DNA of 64,000 nucleotides. It comes from Acidobacteriota bacterium. Its GTDB lineage: Bacteria > Acidobacteriota > Blastocatellia > Chloracidobacteriales > Chloracidobacteriaceae. The notes below the pieces were generated by a model that was not told the DNA's origin, made no database searches, and saw only the letters and a program-made list of their open reading frames with translations. Location: positions 62,001-126,000 of the forward strand of contig JACQXX010000109.1 of assembly GCA_016208495.1 (NCBI GenBank). The letters are read 5' to 3'. The position numbers and the translations under genes were made by a program. This document shows positions 1 through 12,182 of the stretch, piece after piece. Position 1 is the first letter of the stretch; every line of letters starts with the position of its first letter.

Positions 1-708
1 AGGATTTACTGACGAAAGAAACGACTGCCACTTCACAGCTCCGGTTTGAGGATCAGTGGGCAAATCCTTGGGCCCGATCCCGGTCAAGGCACAAATCGCG
101 GTCATTCCCAGGCTGAACAAATCGCTGGCCAGTACCGGACGACCAGCAGCCTGTTCGAGCGGCATATACCCTGGCGTTCCAATCCGGGTGGTGGCTTCCT
201 CGTGGGCACCGATGACCCCACGCGCAATCCCAAAATCAATCAGAACCGGCAGGCGATCCCGCCGCCGAAAAATAATGTTGCTCGGCTTGATGTCACGATG
301 AATGATGTTTTTGGAATGCACATACTGAAGTACAGGCAGCAAGCCCACAAGCATGGCGACGACTTCCGATTCGCTCAGGCGACCAGTTTTGCGAATCCGC
401 TCAATCAGGGTCTGACCCTCAACCCATTCCTGAATCAGGTAGAAATTCCCACCTTCGGCAAAATAGGCAAACAGTTTGGGAATTTGGCCCAATGGCGACT
501 GCTCCCCGAGGCGTTCCAAAATGGCGGCTTCTTCCTTGAAACGTTCAATCAATTCCTGTTGCAGTGTCCGATCAGTGGCCGGTTTCAACTGTTTTAAGAC
601 ACATCGGCGATTGGACGGAAGATGGGTGTCTTCGACCAGAAACGTCTCGCCATAGGCACCCTGTCCAAGTTGTTGCAACACACGGTAGCGATTGCTGAGC
701 AGTGCCAT
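1..708 (-). CDS. Serine/threonine protein kinase, 3' end cut by window edge
   Basis: The minus strand from an ATG at 706-708 is open to the window edge (236 codons). The translation is a Hanks-type kinase domain. It has a glycine loop GQGAYG at residues 15-20, the ATP-anchoring Lys39 in CVLKQLKP, the catalytic loop HRDIKPSN at 137-144, DFG at 158-160 and a GTPGYMPLEQ activation segment at 178-186. The style, with FYLIQEW in the hinge, resembles the kinases common in cyanobacteria and acidobacteria. Such kinases usually carry extra C-terminal sensor modules, which would lie outside the window. No Shine-Dalgarno sequence is visible before the ATG, and a 15-copy GGGTTCA array begins only 8 bp upstream. 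Substrate unknown. Confidence 0.93.
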   Translation of the reverse strand, partial: MALLSNRYRVLQQLGQGAYGETFLVEDTHLPSNRRCVLKQLKPATDRTLQQELIERFKEEAAILERLGEQSPLGQIPKLFAYFAEGGNFYLIQEWVEGQTLIERIRKTGRLSESEVVAMLVGLLPVLQYVHSKNIIHRDIKPSNIIFRRRDRLPVLIDFGIARGVIGAHEEATTRIGTPGYMPLEQAAGRPVLASDLFSLGMTAICALTGIGPKDLPTDPQTGAVKWQSFLSSVNP

Positions 709-710
709 AG

Positions 711-900
711 AGTTAGGGTTCAGGGTTCAGGGTTCAGGGTTCAGGGTTCAGGGTTCAGGGTTCAGGGTTCAGGGTTCAGGGTTCAGGGTTCAGGGTTCAG
801 GGTTCAGGGTTCAGGGTTCAGGGTTTTCGAATTTATGTCCTTTTTGTCCGTTTCGTTCTTTTTGTCTTTTAAACCCTAAACCCTGAACCCTGAACCCTGA
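711..900. repeat. F1 tandem array with inverted tail
   Basis: Fifteen perfect GGGTTCA units run from 716 to 820. They are followed by the junction TTTTCGAA (824-831), a T-rich stretch of TTTTTGTCC-like units, then about three inverted TGAACCC units (872-900). The two arms are complementary and could fold back. The array occupies most of the 326-bp gap between the divergent genes at 708 and 1035. No protein-coding signal is seen; the open frames through it only encode the repeat. Confidence 0.9.
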
Positions 901-1034
901 GTGCATTCTACCTGCCCAACACCTCGCTTGCATACTATCAGCCGCAACAAAATCTGGAATGCTGATTGCTCCTTATCAAAGCAGGTTGGTTTTGAGGAAA
1001 TTGCCCCACATTCGGCGGAGGTGCGACAACCACT

Positions 1035-1487
1035 ATGAATTTACCTCAACTGCTTGAATTTAAACGCAACGACCTGATTACCGAAGCCCTCGGAATCCTG
1101 AATCAGGCCCGGCTCTCTCATTATGACGAAGCTGGATACACCCAACGGCGATTGTATCTGATCCGGCTCTATGACTTGATGACTCAATGTATTGAACAAA
1201 ATGACATGGTTCCAATGCTCAATTACATCAAGACATTGGCTGAGGAACGCTTTACCACTGGATTTGACCTTTCCGAAGTTCAAATGGCTTTCAATGTCAT
1301 GGAAGAGGTGATCTGGAAACACATTCTGACGGACCTTCCAGCGGAAAAATACCCAGAAGCCCTGGGCATGATCAGTACTGTGCTGGGAACCGGAAAAGAT
1401 TATCTGGCCAATATGTATGTTTCGATGGCCAGTCAGCACAAAGCCACCTCGATGGATCTGTCAGCTTTGTATCAGAAAGCCAGGTAA
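1035..1487 (+). CDS. Small all-helical protein, possibly RsbRD N-terminal-like sensor domain
   Basis: This is a 150-residue protein with no signal peptide or membrane segment. The ATG is preceded by GGAGGTG at 1017-1023. The sequence is rich in amphipathic helices. It begins LPQLLEFKRNDLITEAL and has a central TGFDLSEVQMAFNVMEEVIW segment, a pattern reminiscent of the globin-like N-terminal domains of RsbR/RsbRD stress-signalling proteins. That assignment rests only on residue pattern and is tentative. It is divergent from the Ser/Thr kinase at 1-708, with which it might share regulation. Its stop codon is followed after about two bases by an F3 repeat array. Confidence 0.6.
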   Translation: MNLPQLLEFKRNDLITEALGILNQARLSHYDEAGYTQRRLYLIRLYDLMTQCIEQNDMVPMLNYIKTLAEERFTTGFDLSEVQMAFNVMEEVIWKHILTDLPAEKYPEALGMISTVLGTGKDYLANMYVSMASQHKATSMDLSALYQKAR

Positions 1488-1488
1488 T

Positions 1489-1633
1489 GGGCTAAAGACT
1501 TCGGGCTCAGGGCTGGGGGCTGAAGACTTTGGGTTGAAGAATTGGTTTTATTTCATCCCTCATCCTTCATCCCTCATCCCTTCCTTTGCTCCGAGTCTTC
1601 GAGTCTTCAGCCCCAAGCCCTCAGCCCCAAGAT
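1489..1633. repeat. F3 (GGGCTGAAG) array, inverted pair
   Basis: GGGCTAAAGACTT, GGGCTCAGGGCT and GGGCTGAAGACTT units lie on the left. The inverted counterparts TCTTCAGCCCC and TCAGCCCC lie on the right (about 1593-1632). Between them is a CATCCCTCATCC-type microrepeat. The array fills the gap between two convergent genes and may act as their shared 3' structure. Confidence 0.75.
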
Positions 1634-1634
1634 T

Positions 1635-3320
1635 TCACGGTCGGACAAATACCTTGTAAGTGTACTGAATTGTCTTTTCCTCGCCAGGTTTGAGTGGAAT
1701 GTCCCACGTGATGCGTGAGGTTGGGTTGATGGCCTGAATCGCAACCGCCAGTTTTTCGGGTTTGCCCAATTCAGCCGCCGTGATGACTTCGCCGCGAACT
1801 GTTTTCTTGATTGAAAGTTTGATGTTTGTGGGTTTGAAGTTTTTCACTTTGAGCGTGCCGGTGACGGTCACGGCGTCATAGTCATACCCATAGCGTTTTT
1901 TCGCATTCTGCACCCGTTCGGTTTCCAACTCCTGGCGTTCAACCCGCACATCCGTCGCCACCGTCAATTTCAACAACGTGCTGGCGCTTTTCGGTGTGTA
2001 GTTGAGTATATCCTGAGCAATCGGTTTGTTTCCCGAGATGGTCATGGCTGGCGCTGTCGTCCAGGGAACGTTCGACACATTTTTTAACCGAAGCGAGTGC
2101 CACACTTGATCTTCAGCTTTTGGAGCGGCTGAACGGTTAATATTCCCATCATCATCAATTTGCAGAATATTGGATACATCCCACTGATAGACGTGCTCAT
2201 AGGGGACTTCGCTTGAAAAGACGTTATAAGTTCCCCGTTCGCCTTTTTTCAGGTTGACGTGCTGACGGTTGTAGAGAAAGAGATCTTCTTCCGAATTGCC
2301 CTCCAGTTCATTGACGGTCGTGCTGTAGTCAAGTTCCGTGTCGTCCGCATCATAGGCATTGGCCTGCTGAGCCATAATTCGATTGGTTCGCACATTGTCC
2401 AGCCGACCATAGGCATAGGACGAGGAACTGCCCCCGCTTTGCAGGCTCGACATAAATTCAGCCAGCGTTTGCTGCAGCGTCATCGGCGACGGAATATCCG
2501 AGACGGCAAAATTTGGGAAGCCGACGACGAAAAAGACATCCGTATCCAGCAAATCTTCCATGTCATTGATCAACACCGCCTGCATCGTGACCTGGGCGGT
2601 TTTGTCGTCTTTGAGTGAAACCAGATAGGATGGCGTCCAGCCCATGCCTTTTTGCAAATACCCCATTGTGACGGAGGCAGTACTGGTGGCGCCTTTGGCT
2701 CTGAACTTTAATAATTTTGTTTTTTCTTTGGTCTCCAGTTTGGTAACGGGAGCGCTGGCGAATGAAATGAACTGGACCTGCGAATGACGAAAGGCCGTTA
2801 CTTTTCCATCTATTTTCATGAGAAAAAGTTCTGAGGGAACCGGGGCCGGCAAGTAATTGTAGGAAGTTCCACCATCCCTGGTATTTCGGAGCGGAGTCGC
2901 CTCGGGCGCATCTTGAAATGAAAGGATTTCTCCAGAATACACTTTGTCATTGACGGTGATGCTGGCCATTTTCCCAGCATTTGCTTCGAGTAACTCAGCC
3001 AGCGATTGGACAGACTTTGGTTTTGTCACATCTCCTTGTGAAGCAATCACCTCTTCAAGGATGACTCCTGGATCACCAGGTGCCAGCCAGAGCGAACCAA
3101 ACGTGGCATTCGGCACGGTATGAATCGTGCCCCACCCATCTTCAACCAGATTGATTTTCCCCTGTCGAACCACAAATCCCAGGCCGTTTTTAAATACCGC
3201 CAACGACACCGGTTTCGTGTCAGGCGGTGGCGTGGCCGGTTTTTCCTGTCCTAAAATCGCTACTGATGAAAGACACACCAGAACCAACAACCCTGAAACC
3301 AGAGCTTGTTTGAAACGCAT
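1635..3320 (-). CDS. Secreted DUF4139-type protein
   Basis: This 561-residue protein has a signal peptide at residues 1-24 (MRFKQALVSGLLVLVCLSSV...AILGQ) and SD GGGGA six bases before the ATG. The middle and C-terminal halves match the pattern of the DUF4139 (mucoidy-inhibitor-A-like) family. They include GMGWTPSYLVSL, a long beta-rich region with a run of Ser/Gly, and a C-terminal beta-sandwich with WDIPLKPGEEKTIQYTYKV near the end. It is probably periplasmic or outer-membrane associated; the molecular function is unknown. It is divergent from the metalloprotease at 3667, so the two exported proteins may share an upstream control region. Confidence 0.8.
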   Translation of the reverse strand: MRFKQALVSGLLVLVCLSSVAILGQEKPATPPPDTKPVSLAVFKNGLGFVVRQGKINLVEDGWGTIHTVPNATFGSLWLAPGDPGVILEEVIASQGDVTKPKSVQSLAELLEANAGKMASITVNDKVYSGEILSFQDAPEATPLRNTRDGGTSYNYLPAPVPSELFLMKIDGKVTAFRHSQVQFISFASAPVTKLETKEKTKLLKFRAKGATSTASVTMGYLQKGMGWTPSYLVSLKDDKTAQVTMQAVLINDMEDLLDTDVFFVVGFPNFAVSDIPSPMTLQQTLAEFMSSLQSGGSSSSYAYGRLDNVRTNRIMAQQANAYDADDTELDYSTTVNELEGNSEEDLFLYNRQHVNLKKGERGTYNVFSSEVPYEHVYQWDVSNILQIDDDGNINRSAAPKAEDQVWHSLRLKNVSNVPWTTAPAMTISGNKPIAQDILNYTPKSASTLLKLTVATDVRVERQELETERVQNAKKRYGYDYDAVTVTGTLKVKNFKPTNIKLSIKKTVRGEVITAAELGKPEKLAVAIQAINPTSRITWDIPLKPGEEKTIQYTYKVFVRP

Positions 3321-3666
3321 AACTTTCCCCTTTTGTGGATAGTTTTTGAACTGCTTGAACTTGCTGAATTGATTCTAAGGCGTGGGACATCACATTGCTC
3401 GCTAAAAATGGAAATTCGTTCCAAGAAATCTGGATTTTTCCCAGACAAGCCTCGTGAACAGTTGGATTTTACAGCCACCTCTCTCCCGGTGTCAGGATTC
3501 GCGATTTCAGATTTTCATTTTGTTGGAAATTTCGGGCACACAACGCACTGCGTCAGGTTGACCAACAGGCACAACACCTTCATAATTTGGGGCTCAGTAC
3601 CAACACTGACTTTCTATCTATCCCATCCAGTTCAATTAATCATATTTCTCGCGAGGTATTCTGCAC
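3321..3666. other. Divergent intergenic region, no gene seen
   Basis: This 346-bp gap lies between the divergent start codons of the DUF4139 protein and the metalloprotease. It is AT-richer than the flanks and must hold both promoters. I could not identify a convincing -35/-10 pair. An SD-like GAGGT at 3653-3657 belongs to the gene at 3667. None of the tandem repeat families enters this gap, unlike most others in the window. Confidence 0.6.
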
Positions 3667-6141
3667 GTGCGCCGTTCTTTGTCTGTCTTCGGTTTGGCGC
3701 TGCTTCTGGTCAGCAGCAGTCTTTTTTCAAATTTCCCGCTCTCATCTTGCTTCACTCAAGCAAACTCGCAATCTTCCCAATTTTCCAACCCTTCAACTCA
3801 GCCTGCCGATTTAGGTGATCTTGCCGCAACCTCACTCATTGACCGTGGGTTTGTACTCTATGGCGACGGCAATGGCGTGACTGGCTGCCGCGAAACGTCA
3901 CCCTCTGAAACCATGCTGATGAAGCGTGGGCAGGAAGCGCAAAAACTCCACGTTTTGAACCGCCCCGAAGCCAACCGGCAACAAACCGGACTGAAAATCA
4001 TTTTGCGTGGCACCGATCAACTCGAAGAAAATCAGCAGGCCAAGCAGGCGTTTTTTAATGCCGCTGCCCGGTGGGAAGCCGTCATTCAGACCCCAATCAC
4101 AATGGTGCTGGACGTTGACTATGGCCCAACCCGGTTTGGCGTCCCGTTTGGTTCGGGAGTCATTGGGTCAACATTTACCTCTGACACAGCGGCTTCCTAT
4201 AGCGAACTGCGCAAACGGCTGATTGCCGGTGCCATTGGAACAACTGATGAAACAATCTACCGCGCCTTGCCGGAAGATGCCCTCCCGACCGAAATTGGTC
4301 CAGCAACCCGCATCGAACTCCCCGTAACGGTCGCTCGCGCCGTTGGGTTAGCCCCAATTGCCGCCAGCGAAACTGGCGGTGGGGCACCTTCGATTGGATT
4401 TAATTCTAATTTTAATTTTGATTTTTCACCTGAAAACGGAATCGGATCTGGCCAAACTGACTTTGATGCCGTCACCGTCCACGAAATCGGTCACGCGCTT
4501 GGGTTTACATCCAATGTGGGATTAACCGAATTAACGGGCGGCACAGTTCCAGTTCCAACCATTTGGGATCTGTATCGCTTTGGCAATGAAATCACTTTGA
4601 GCGAATTTACCTCAGCCGAACGACTTCAGTTGACGGGCGGAACACAGATTCTGTTCTCCGGAAACGACCTTAAAGGATTATCACTGTCAACCGGTGCTCC
4701 AAATGCCAGCGGAGGTGACCGCCGACAGGCAAGCCATTGGAAAGACGACAGCATCCTGGGCCGACGCATTGGGATTATGGATCCAACCCTGGGCAGTGGA
4801 GATCGCTCAATCATTACTGAAAACGATCTGCGTGCCCTCGATTTGATGGGATTTCGCATGGCTGGGCAAACTGGTGGTGACACCGCGCCACCCACCGTTT
4901 CCATTATTTCACCGAATGGCGGCGAAACCGTGTTTGTCGGTCAACAATCAACCATTACCTGGACCTCCAGCGACAACGGGTTGATTGTGTCTCAGGATAT
5001 TGCCCTTTCAACCGATGGGGGTGCCACCTTCCCCCGCTCGATTTCAACTGGACTGGCGGGTGAAGTGAATCAATTCACCTGGAATGTGCCAATTTTCCCA
5101 ACCACCCAGGCTCGAATTCAGATTACCGCAACGGACGGGGTACTCTTACAAACAACCGTTCAGAGTGCTCAGAACTTTACCCTGGCGATTCCGCCGCTCC
5201 AACCACCAGCCGATTTGGCCGCCACGGTCAACGGTCCGCAAGTTCGCTTGAGTTGGAAAGCCGCTACGAGCAGCTCAACGGCAAGCCTTCAAGGATACAC
5301 CATTTACCGGTCCAAGACTTCGCCGGTTGAAGCCGTGCCTCAAAACCGGTTGGGAAGCTTCACCCCGCAAATCACCTCATTTTCAGATCGTCCGTCTCCC
5401 GCTGATGGCAAAACCAGTTATTTTTATGTCGTGACGGCCACCTACAACACCGGTGAAAGCCGTCCTTCAAACGAAGTCACGGCTCTTCCAAATGCCAGTG
5501 AGGGTGATTTCACGGCACCAACCGTCCGTGTGGTGTCACCCAACGGCGGTGAAACCATCACCTCGGGTGATTCACTAACCATCACCTGGAGTTCGAGCGA
5601 CAACGGCGCCCTTGCCAGCCACACAGTTGAGCTTTCAACCAACAGTGGCGGCACATTTGGAACGTCAGTGGCGGCTGGACTTGCCGGCACAGCACAAAGC
5701 TTTGTGTTTGCGGTCCCGGCACAACTGGTGTCAACCACGGCACGAGTTCGAGTCTCTGCCCGTGATGCCGCCGGAAACATGGCCCAGGATGTTTCAGATG
5801 CTGACTTTACGCTTCGCTCAAACGACACGGTCAAACCAGTCGTCACGGTCACCTCGCCTAACGCTTCGACCAAAAAGGTCAATGGCGGCACCTCACTTTC
5901 GGTTTCCTGGACGTCAAGCGATAACGTAGGATTGGCAGGTCACGAAATTTCACTCTCCAAAGATGATGGCGCGACCTTTGCGACCTCACTGGCAACCAGC
6001 ATCAGTGGCTCAGCCACTTCATTTTCAGTGACGATTCCAAATGAAAAGATCAAAAAAGCACGCCTGAAAGTGACTGCCCGTGACGTTGCCGGTAATATTG
6101 GCGAAGGCATTTCGACCCCGTTCAAGGTCAAAGCGAAAAAC

Positions 6142-6144
<3 letters not shown>
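3667..6144 (+). CDS. Secreted zinc metalloprotease with Ig/Fn3-like C-terminal modules
   Basis: This 825-residue protein starts at GTG with SD GAGGT nine bases upstream. A signal peptide covers residues 1 to about 32. The catalytic domain carries the zincin motif HEIGHALGF (H272, E273, H276), followed by a methionine-containing GIMDPTL turn. It resembles the NF038122-type metalloproteases. The C-terminal half has three copies of a roughly 95-residue beta module (SPNGGETV...ITWTSSDN...ALSTDGGATF) from about residues 411, 615 and 715, with a fibronectin-III-like domain between the first and second. The module recurs in the secreted protein at 24164-27949. It probably acts outside the cell or at the cell surface. 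Its TGA stop is the first TGA of an F2 repeat array. Confidence 0.88.
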
Positions 6145-8453
<2,309 letters not shown>

Positions 8454-8456
<3 letters not shown>

Positions 8457-8508
8457 GGTTCGGGGTTCGGGGTTCGGGGTTCGGGGTTCGGGGTTCGGGG
8501 TTTTCGAA
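8454..8508. repeat. F1 (GGGTTCG) array at the ligA stop codon
   Basis: Six GGGTTCG-type units begin with the ligA stop codon (TAGGGTTCGGGG) and end at the recurring junction motif TTTTCGAA (8501-8508). Confidence 0.85.
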
Positions 8509-8544
8509 GAGGGCGCGGTTCAAAGCAACAGCGCCCTTCCTTTT
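8509..8544. terminator. Bidirectional terminator between ligA and selA
   Basis: Arms AGGGCGC (8510-8516) and GCGCCCT (8531-8537) pair across a 14-nt loop. The plus strand continues into CCTTTTC. It lies between convergent genes. A short F2 array (TGTCACCC/TGTCATCC, 8546-8581) follows, and its last TCA is the selA stop codon on the minus strand. Confidence 0.6.
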
Positions 8545-8578
8545 CGTCACCCTGTCACCCTGTCATCCTGTCATCCTG

Positions 8579-10018
8579 TCATTCAACTCCGATGGAAAGC
8601 AAGGCGGCTTCCAGGTGTTTTTCGTCTGCCAGTGAGACGGTTCGCAGATCCAAAAAAACAAAATCATGTTCCACCCGACTAATCACTGGCGTCGAAGCTG
8701 ATCGGAGCCGGGCTTCCAGTTCAACGGCTGAAAGTGTGGTTGATTGCAGCCCAATCAATGTGGTTGGAAGCTTGACCTGTGGCGCTGAACCGCCGCCAAC
8801 CAGAGAAAATCCCGGCTGGAGCGTGATTGAAATCGGAAGTTTTGACGCCTTCACCTTTCGTTTGACACGTTGAACCAGCCGCCGGGCTCGGTGGGCTAAT
8901 TGTTCTGGCGTGGCAGTTAAGGCGACCAGCGCCGGTATTTCTTCGGCGGCTAAACCGTCGAGATACAATCGGAGCGTTGCTTCAAGAGCGGCATACACCA
9001 TTTTATCAACCCGAAGGGCTCGCATCAGCGGGTTGTTTTTGATTTGGCTGACCAGGTCACGCCGACCAGCAATAATTCCAGCCTGGGGTCCGCCCAGGAG
9101 TTTGTCTCCACTGAAAGCGACCAGATCAACACCAGCGGCAATCGAGTTTTTGACCAGCGGTTCATCAATCCCAAAAGGTGTCAGATCAATCAGGGCCCCA
9201 CTGCCAAGATCCTCAAAACACAGCAGGTTATGTTGTTTTGCCAGGGTCGTCAGTTCAGCGAGTTCAGGTTTCTGGCTAAATCCAATCAATCGAAAATTGG
9301 ACGGATGGACGCGTAAAATCATTCGCGTTTGGGGTGAAATCGCCTGTTCATAATCAGAAAGGCGGGTTTTATTGGTCGTTCCGACTTCAACCAACCGGGC
9401 ACGGCTTTTTTTCATCACGTCCGGAATGCGAAACCCGCCGCCAATCTCAATGAGTTCTCCACGCGAGATTAAAACTTCTCCGTCTTGACAAAACGTGTCT
9501 AATGTGAGTAATACAGACGCCGCACAGTTATTCACCACAACGGCTGATTCACAGGCCAGAATCTTTTGCAGCACCGCCTCGCAATGCAAATGGCGTTGCC
9601 CTCGCTTTCCACTTCCCAGGTCATATTCCAGGTTTGAGTATCCACGTGACACATTGATGACGGCTGTCAACGCATTGACGGCCAATGGCGCCCGTCCCAG
9701 GTTGGTATGCAGCACAACCCCGGTGGCATTGATCACTGACCGGAGTTGGGGCATTTGGGACTGTTCCCATTGTGCCAACAGTCGTCTATCAATCAGATCC
9801 AAAAGAGCTTCAGCCGTGCCAGGAAGCGTAATCTGGTGGGAGCGAACTTCTTGACGGATATCATCCAAAAGCTGGCGCACAATATCCCGAATTTGCTCGC
9901 GCCGCCCGGCATCAATGAGCTTCCGGAATGTTGAATTGGATTCTAATCGGGAAAGAATTCGCTCAACGGAAGGTATCTGGCTCAGAATTTGCTGGATTTC
10001 TGAAGGCATAGGTGACAT
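8579..10018 (-). CDS. selA: L-seryl-tRNA(Sec) selenium transferase SelA
   Basis: This 479-residue PLP enzyme converts seryl-tRNA(Sec) to selenocysteinyl-tRNA(Sec) using selenophosphate. The N-terminal tRNA-binding helices (IPSVERIL...) precede the large domain, with INATGVVLHTNLGRAPL at 96-112 and the cofactor-binding Lys306 in SGDKLLGGPQAG. Length is typical of the family. Two in-frame ATG starts (10018 and 10009) are possible and neither has a strong SD. No selB, selD or tRNA(Sec) gene and no UGA-interrupted selenoprotein was recognised in the window, so the rest of the pathway must lie elsewhere. The stop codon coincides with an F2 unit. Confidence 0.97.
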   Translation of the reverse strand: MSPMPSEIQQILSQIPSVERILSRLESNSTFRKLIDAGRREQIRDIVRQLLDDIRQEVRSHQITLPGTAEALLDLIDRRLLAQWEQSQMPQLRSVINATGVVLHTNLGRAPLAVNALTAVINVSRGYSNLEYDLGSGKRGQRHLHCEAVLQKILACESAVVVNNCAASVLLTLDTFCQDGEVLISRGELIEIGGGFRIPDVMKKSRARLVEVGTTNKTRLSDYEQAISPQTRMILRVHPSNFRLIGFSQKPELAELTTLAKQHNLLCFEDLGSGALIDLTPFGIDEPLVKNSIAAGVDLVAFSGDKLLGGPQAGIIAGRRDLVSQIKNNPLMRALRVDKMVYAALEATLRLYLDGLAAEEIPALVALTATPEQLAHRARRLVQRVKRKVKASKLPISITLQPGFSLVGGGSAPQVKLPTTLIGLQSTTLSAVELEARLRSASTPVISRVEHDFVFLDLRTVSLADEKHLEAALLSIGVE

Positions 10019-10402
10019 GTCAGGTCTCTTACGGCAAAGACATTCCTAGTACAACAGCGCCGAGAACATTTCCTGCATTTGGGAAATGAGAACGCAGGTT
10101 TTCCGGAAACTTTACCAGTGGGTTTGGCGTCCAAAGGAGGTGGGAGAAACAATCAAACCTGACAACTTGAATCAAATGCACACCAGGAAACCAAAGAAAA
10201 TCAATCAATTTGAGGGAGATTCGGTTTTTTGGCTGTTTTTTCTAAAATAAACGCGTATACTAAAAGGCTGCCCAAGGCTTTGTCAATCTGTCGTTGTCTC
10301 TGTAGTACACCTTACTGCAGAGTTGGTTGTTGGTTGTTACCGAAAAACTGAAGACCTTCCCTTACCGGTTGGTCTTTTGGCTTTTGGGAAGGGATAAACA
10401 TC
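10019..10402. promoter_or_regulatory. rpoD upstream region with hairpin over the ribosome-binding site
   Basis: This is a 384-bp gap without a gene. A possible -10 TATACT lies at 10256-10261, but without a good -35. Near the rpoD start, CCTTCCC (10355-10361) can pair with GGGAAGG (10386-10392), which overlaps the presumed SD GGGAAGGGA. A competing hairpin pairs AAGACC (10351-10356) with GGTCTT (10371-10376). The two structures exclude each other, which could allow translational control of the sigma factor. This is an inference from base complementarity only. Confidence 0.35.
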
Positions 10403-12073
10403 GTGAGGTCAAACTTGAAAGACGATTATATGAATGGGGAAGGTGATCCAACCAGTGGGGACAATATGGTCTCCAGTTTGGATCTCGAAAAATTTTTAGC
10501 AGAAATAGATTCAACCACTGCGGATGATGACGATTTCGTTTGGGAAAGTGACACTGAAGAAGTTGAAGAAATTGAAGATGCCGAAGATGTAACCGAGGCC
10601 CTCGCGGCCCCACAACCTGATCTTTCAGCCTCCGAAGCAGACCGGTCACTTGATGCGATGACACTCTATCTGCGTGAGATGAGCAATGTTTCATTGCTGA
10701 CTCGCGAAGATGAGGTCGCCATTGCCAAACGAATCGAGCGGGGTCGCCGGCGACTCCAAAAAGCGCATGCCCGATCCCTGATCGTGGCCGAAGCACTCGA
10801 AGAACTCGCTGAAAAACTTGTCCACGAACAATTGAGCATCCGCGCGGTCATTGACACGTCAGACTCAGTGGCGGAAGACATCACACTCGAAAACGAACAA
10901 AAATATCTCGAAGAAACGGTTGAAAAGTTTCAACAGGTCACCAAACTGGTGGTCCAAATCCGCAAAGAAACCGTCAAGATCCAGGAAGAGCAAAAGAATT
11001 CCAAAAAAATGAGCCGGTTGCTGCGGAAATTGTCCCGCCGCCGAATCGAACTGTCACGAGTCATCCGGACGATTCTGTTTTCAAATCAGATGCGTCGGGA
11101 GTTTACCAATCGCATTCAAGGCGTGGTCCGTCAGATTCTGGAACTCGAAGATCAGGTCACCCGCGCTGAAAAAGCGCTCGCTTCAAAGAAACGAGTGGAT
11201 GAAAACGAGATGAAGAAGAAAATCCGGCTGGCGAAAAAACGCCTTTCGGAAATTGAGCAACGCTATGTTTCAACCACGGTTGAGATCAAACGCTCGCTCA
11301 AACAAATCATCTCCGCCGAAGCCGAAGCTGAAAAGGCACGCCGTGAAATGATCGAAGCCAACCTTCGTCTGGTCGTGTCAATTGCCAAAAATTACATCAA
11401 CCGGTCACGCGGGCTGCAATTTGCCGATTTGATTCAGGAAGGCAATATCGGCCTGATGCGGGCGGTTGAAAAATTTGACTATCGCCGTGGATATAAATTT
11501 TCTACCTATGCCACCTGGTGGATCCGGCAGGCCGTTACCCGAGCCATTGCCGATCAAGGGCGGACGATCCGGGTGCCAGTGCATATGGTTGAAACCATTA
11601 ACAAAATCGTGCGCACCGCGCGGTTGATGGTTCAGGAACTTGGCCGCGAACCAACGCACGAGGAACTTGCCCAGCGAACCGATCTGCCGGTGGTTAAAGT
11701 TCGCCAGGCGCTCAAAATCGCCCAGGAGCCGATCAGCCTTGAAACGCCGATTGGGGATGACGGCGAATCAAACCTGGGAAGCTTTATCGAGGACCGCAAC
11801 AGCCTTAACCCGGCGGAAATGATCGTCGGCAAGGGGCTCCGGGAAGCCACCCTTGAAGTTCTCAACACCCTCACCCCACGCGAGGCCCAAATCCTCAAAA
11901 TGCGGTTTGGTCTTGATAATGACGGACAGGAACGAACCCTCGAAGAAGTCGGTCGCCACTTTGCCGTCACCCGCGAACGCATCCGGCAAATCGAAGCCAA
12001 GGCGTTACGCAAACTTCGCCATCCATCACGGAGCCGAAAGTTAAAAACCTTCTTTGACGACGATTGGCGATAA
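10403..12073 (+). CDS. rpoD: Primary sigma factor RpoD (sigma-70)
   Basis: This 556-residue housekeeping sigma factor directs RNA polymerase to -10/-35 promoters. A short, very acidic N-terminus (residues 1-70, many Asp/Glu) stands where region 1.1 would be. Region 1.2 ([11 protein letters not shown]...[17 protein letters not shown]) and a long non-conserved helical insert rich in Lys/Glu follow. Region 2 ([17 protein letters not shown] and [17 protein letters not shown], about 315-385), region 3 and region 4 with the helix-turn-helix ([19 protein letters not shown]) complete it. GTG 10403 has a GGGAAGGGA SD. ATG 10430 is an alternative start. A strong terminator follows the gene. Confidence 0.97.
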   Translation: MRSNLKDDYMNGEGDPTSGDNMVSSLDLEKFLAEIDSTTADDDDFVWESDTEEVEEIEDAEDVTEALAAPQPDLSASEADRSLDAMTLYLREMSNVSLLTREDEVAIAKRIERGRRRLQKAHARSLIVAEALEELAEKLVHEQLSIRAVIDTSDSVAEDITLENEQKYLEETVEKFQQVTKLVVQIRKETVKIQEEQKNSKKMSRLLRKLSRRRIELSRVIRTILFSNQMRREFTNRIQGVVRQILELEDQVTRAEKALASKKRVDENEMKKKIRLAKKRLSEIEQRYVSTTVEIKRSLKQIISAEAEAEKARREMIEANLRLVVSIAKNYINRSRGLQFADLIQEGNIGLMRAVEKFDYRRGYKFSTYATWWIRQAVTRAIADQGRTIRVPVHMVETINKIVRTARLMVQELGREPTHEELAQRTDLPVVKVRQALKIAQEPISLETPIGDDGESNLGSFIEDRNSLNPAEMIVGKGLREATLEVLNTLTPREAQILKMRFGLDNDGQERTLEEVGRHFAVTRERIRQIEAKALRKLRHPSRSRKLKTFFDDDWR

Positions 12074-12084
12074 CCTGAACCGTT

Positions 12085-12120
12085 CAGGCCAGACTTCACA
12101 GTCTGGCCTGATTTTTGTTT
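12085..12120 (+). terminator. Intrinsic terminator of rpoD
   Basis: A perfect 10-bp stem is formed by CAGGCCAGAC (12085-12094) and GTCTGGCCTG (12101-12110) with a 6-nt loop. It is followed by ATTTTTGTTT and lies 12 bp after the rpoD stop codon. Confidence 0.93.
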
Positions 12121-12182
12121 GTCGCATTGTCTGAAAATACCAACCACCACCAGCCTCCCCCTCCTCTCCTTTTGAACACCCC

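Noticed and set aside
716-820. Telomere-like or chromosome-end repeat because of the TTAGGG similarity
   Set aside because: The unit is GGGTTCA, it is internal between genes, and similar arrays occur throughout the window.
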